From Pedobacter sp. Leaf41 (GTDB lineage Bacteria > Bacteroidota > Bacteroidia > Sphingobacteriales > Sphingobacteriaceae), in NCBI RefSeq assembly GCF_001422545.1, contig NZ_LMLE01000006.1:472825-536824 (forward strand): a stretch of DNA of 64,000 bases. The letters run 5' to 3'. The notes beneath the pieces were generated by a model. The model was not told the origin of the DNA. It worked only from the letters and a program-made list of their open reading frames with translations, and searched no databases. Below, piece after piece: positions 62,949-64,000 of this stretch; the first letter of the stretch is position 1; each line of letters begins with the position of its first letter. Both the position numbers and the translations under genes were made by a program.

Positions 62949-63788
62949 ATGTTCAACTCCTCAATCAATGTGTACAAAACCGAGTGGCTCGATCTTGTAT
63001 TCGCAAACAGAAACAAAACTTATGGTGCTTATGAGTTAAGGTCCAAATCGTCAAAAATCATGACCCGGGCACTATTGGTATCCGTAAGTCTCTTTTTATT
63101 GCTTGCCTTTGCGCCTTTAGTGTATAGCAAAATCTTTCCAACAGCGGTTGAAGTAGTTGCTCCTCCAAAAGTTATTGATTTGAGTGATGTGATCCATGAA
63201 ATGAAGAAGCCAGAGCCAGAAAAAAAAGTGGAGCCGGCAAAATCAGAGCCAGTGAAAGTAAAAACAGTTAAAATGACTTCGAACATTGTGGTGGTTGATA
63301 AAACTGAAATTAAAGATCCGCCTACTATTAAAGAGATTCAGAATGCTGTAGTGAGCAATGTAACGCAGGATGGCGAAATCAAACCTGATTTAACCATGGT
63401 AACTCCTTCTTTAAATGGTAATGGCAACGGATTAGAAAAAGAGGTTGCTGGAACTGGAGAGGATAAAGAGATTTATACAGGAGGTGGAGTTGATGAATAT
63501 CCAGAATTTGCCGGCGGGATGAAAGCTTTTACCAAATACATGGAGCGTAATCTACGCTATCCATCACAAGCGCAAGAGGATGGTATTCAAGGTAAGGTGT
63601 TTTTAAGTTTCGTGGTAGAGAAGGATGGTTCCATAACTGATGTAAAAGTGCTTAAAGGCATCGGTTTTGGCTGCGATGAAGAGGCCATGAAAGTAATCAA
63701 GAAATCACCCTTGTGGAAACCCGGAAAAAATAAAGGCATTCCAGTTAGGGTGAGGTATAATATGCCGATTAATTTTAATTTAATGTAA
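62949..63788 (+). CDS. energy transducer TonB
   Basis: A 279-residue TonB protein that transmits proton-motive-force energy to outer-membrane receptors. It has a cytoplasmic N-terminus with the Bacteroidota-typical FANRNKTYGAYELR (residues 19-32) and a single membrane helix around residues 41-60. A Pro/Glu/Lys-rich periplasmic spacer (KKPEPEKKVEPAKSEPVKVK) follows, then the C-terminal TonB domain (about 182-279, FAGGMKAFTKYMERNLRYP, GKVFLSFVV). No exbB/exbD genes are adjacent in the window. It could serve the receptor at 48.4 kb. Confidence 0.95.
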   Translation: MFNSSINVYKTEWLDLVFANRNKTYGAYELRSKSSKIMTRALLVSVSLFLLLAFAPLVYSKIFPTAVEVVAPPKVIDLSDVIHEMKKPEPEKKVEPAKSEPVKVKTVKMTSNIVVVDKTEIKDPPTIKEIQNAVVSNVTQDGEIKPDLTMVTPSLNGNGNGLEKEVAGTGEDKEIYTGGGVDEYPEFAGGMKAFTKYMERNLRYPSQAQEDGIQGKVFLSFVVEKDGSITDVKVLKGIGFGCDEEAMKVIKKSPLWKPGKNKGIPVRVRYNMPINFNLM

Positions 63789-63851
63789 GGCATTGGGATC
63801 AGTTAAATATTTAATGCTCAAAATAGGGAAGGTGTGATGGATGATTGGTTG

Positions 63852-63884
63852 AAGGCCTGGATGGAAATTCAGGCCTTTGTTTTG
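63852..63884 (+). terminator. terminator of tonB
   Basis: AAGGCCTG (63852-63859) pairs with CAGGCCTT (63870-63877), followed by TGTTTTGT. It is about 65 bp past the stop. Confidence 0.7.
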
Positions 63885-63921
63885 TATAGATACTGCGTTT
63901 AAAGATTTTACTGTCGCTTAC

Positions 63922-63947
63922 GATTCCAGCTTCGCGGGAATGACGGG
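63922..63947 (+). repeat. short interspersed element, diverged copy
   Basis: GATTCCAGCTTCGCGGGAAT followed by GACGGG. It resembles the ATTCCCGCCTACGC elements at 21270 and 60420. Confidence 0.5.
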
Positions 63948-64000
63948 AAGAGCAGAGGGTTAATGATAGCAATTATTGGCTGTTGAATTTGGACACCAAC

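Overview
This window looks like chromosomal DNA of a Bacteroidota bacterium of the Sphingobacteriaceae, closest in style to Pedobacter. The evidence is AT-rich intergenic DNA, promoter boxes of the TAnnTTTG type, a type IX secretion (T9SS) cargo protein with a gliding-motility-type C-terminal domain next to a PorP/SprF gene, a large Oar-like TonB-dependent receptor, type III glutamine synthetase, and many small palindromic intergenic repeats. No phage, integrase, intact insertion sequence, CRISPR array, rRNA or tRNA gene was seen. This is mostly core chromosome with lineage-specific genes in between.

Layout. 1-5.9 kb: a partial LOG-family gene and a sodium:solute symporter, then recR coupled to a secreted phosphodiesterase-like protein, a short-chain dehydrogenase, a secreted alpha/beta hydrolase and a PhnA-like zinc protein. 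6.1-10.7 kb: two guanidino-group hydrolases (CtlX-like and arginine deiminase) divergent from argS. 10.8-14.2 kb: a TauE/SafE permease, an AlkA-type glycosylase, small envelope proteins and an AI-2E-type permease. 14.5-20.2 kb: a complete RND efflux operon (adaptor, pump, outer membrane factor). 20.2-25.6 kb: a repeat-rich gap, nhaA, an ABC exporter, a small membrane protein and a second repeat-rich gap. 25.6-32.3 kb: PorP/SprF and a 1914-residue T9SS type B cargo carrying an endonuclease/exonuclease/phosphatase domain. 32.5-39.2 kb: a YciO-type protein, a YefM/YoeB toxin-antitoxin pair, an FMN glutamate synthase-like protein, a nested intergenic repeat, asnS and an M28 lipoprotein peptidase. 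39.5-42.9 kb: the circularly permuted ATP-grasp, alpha-E and transglutaminase operon. 43-47.7 kb: a terminator-rich gap with a possible small RNA, ferritin, a small unknown protein, GNAT, MBL hydrolase and lpdA. 48.4-52.3 kb: the TonB-dependent receptor and a small acidic protein. 52.3-59 kb: the ImuA-ImuB-DnaE2 mutasome operon divergent from alkB, which is translationally coupled to an unknown gene. 59-64 kb: purM, glutamine synthetase III and a TonB protein.

The genes form several working sets: arginine/citrulline use beside arginyl-tRNA synthesis; drug efflux; T9SS export of a probable surface nuclease; an unassigned amidoligase-type pathway; and DNA-alkylation repair beside mutagenic translesion synthesis.

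The least explained material is intergenic. It includes a 172-173-bp element in two diverged copies whose two stems differ in sequence but keep their pairing, nested terminal-inverted-repeat elements, tandem 7- to 11-bp micro-repeats beside genes, a strong nested palindrome upstream of lpdA, and a promoter-terminator unit with no gene between. I did not find a clearly new multi-gene defence or mobile system. All calls come from reading the sequence; no database search was run.
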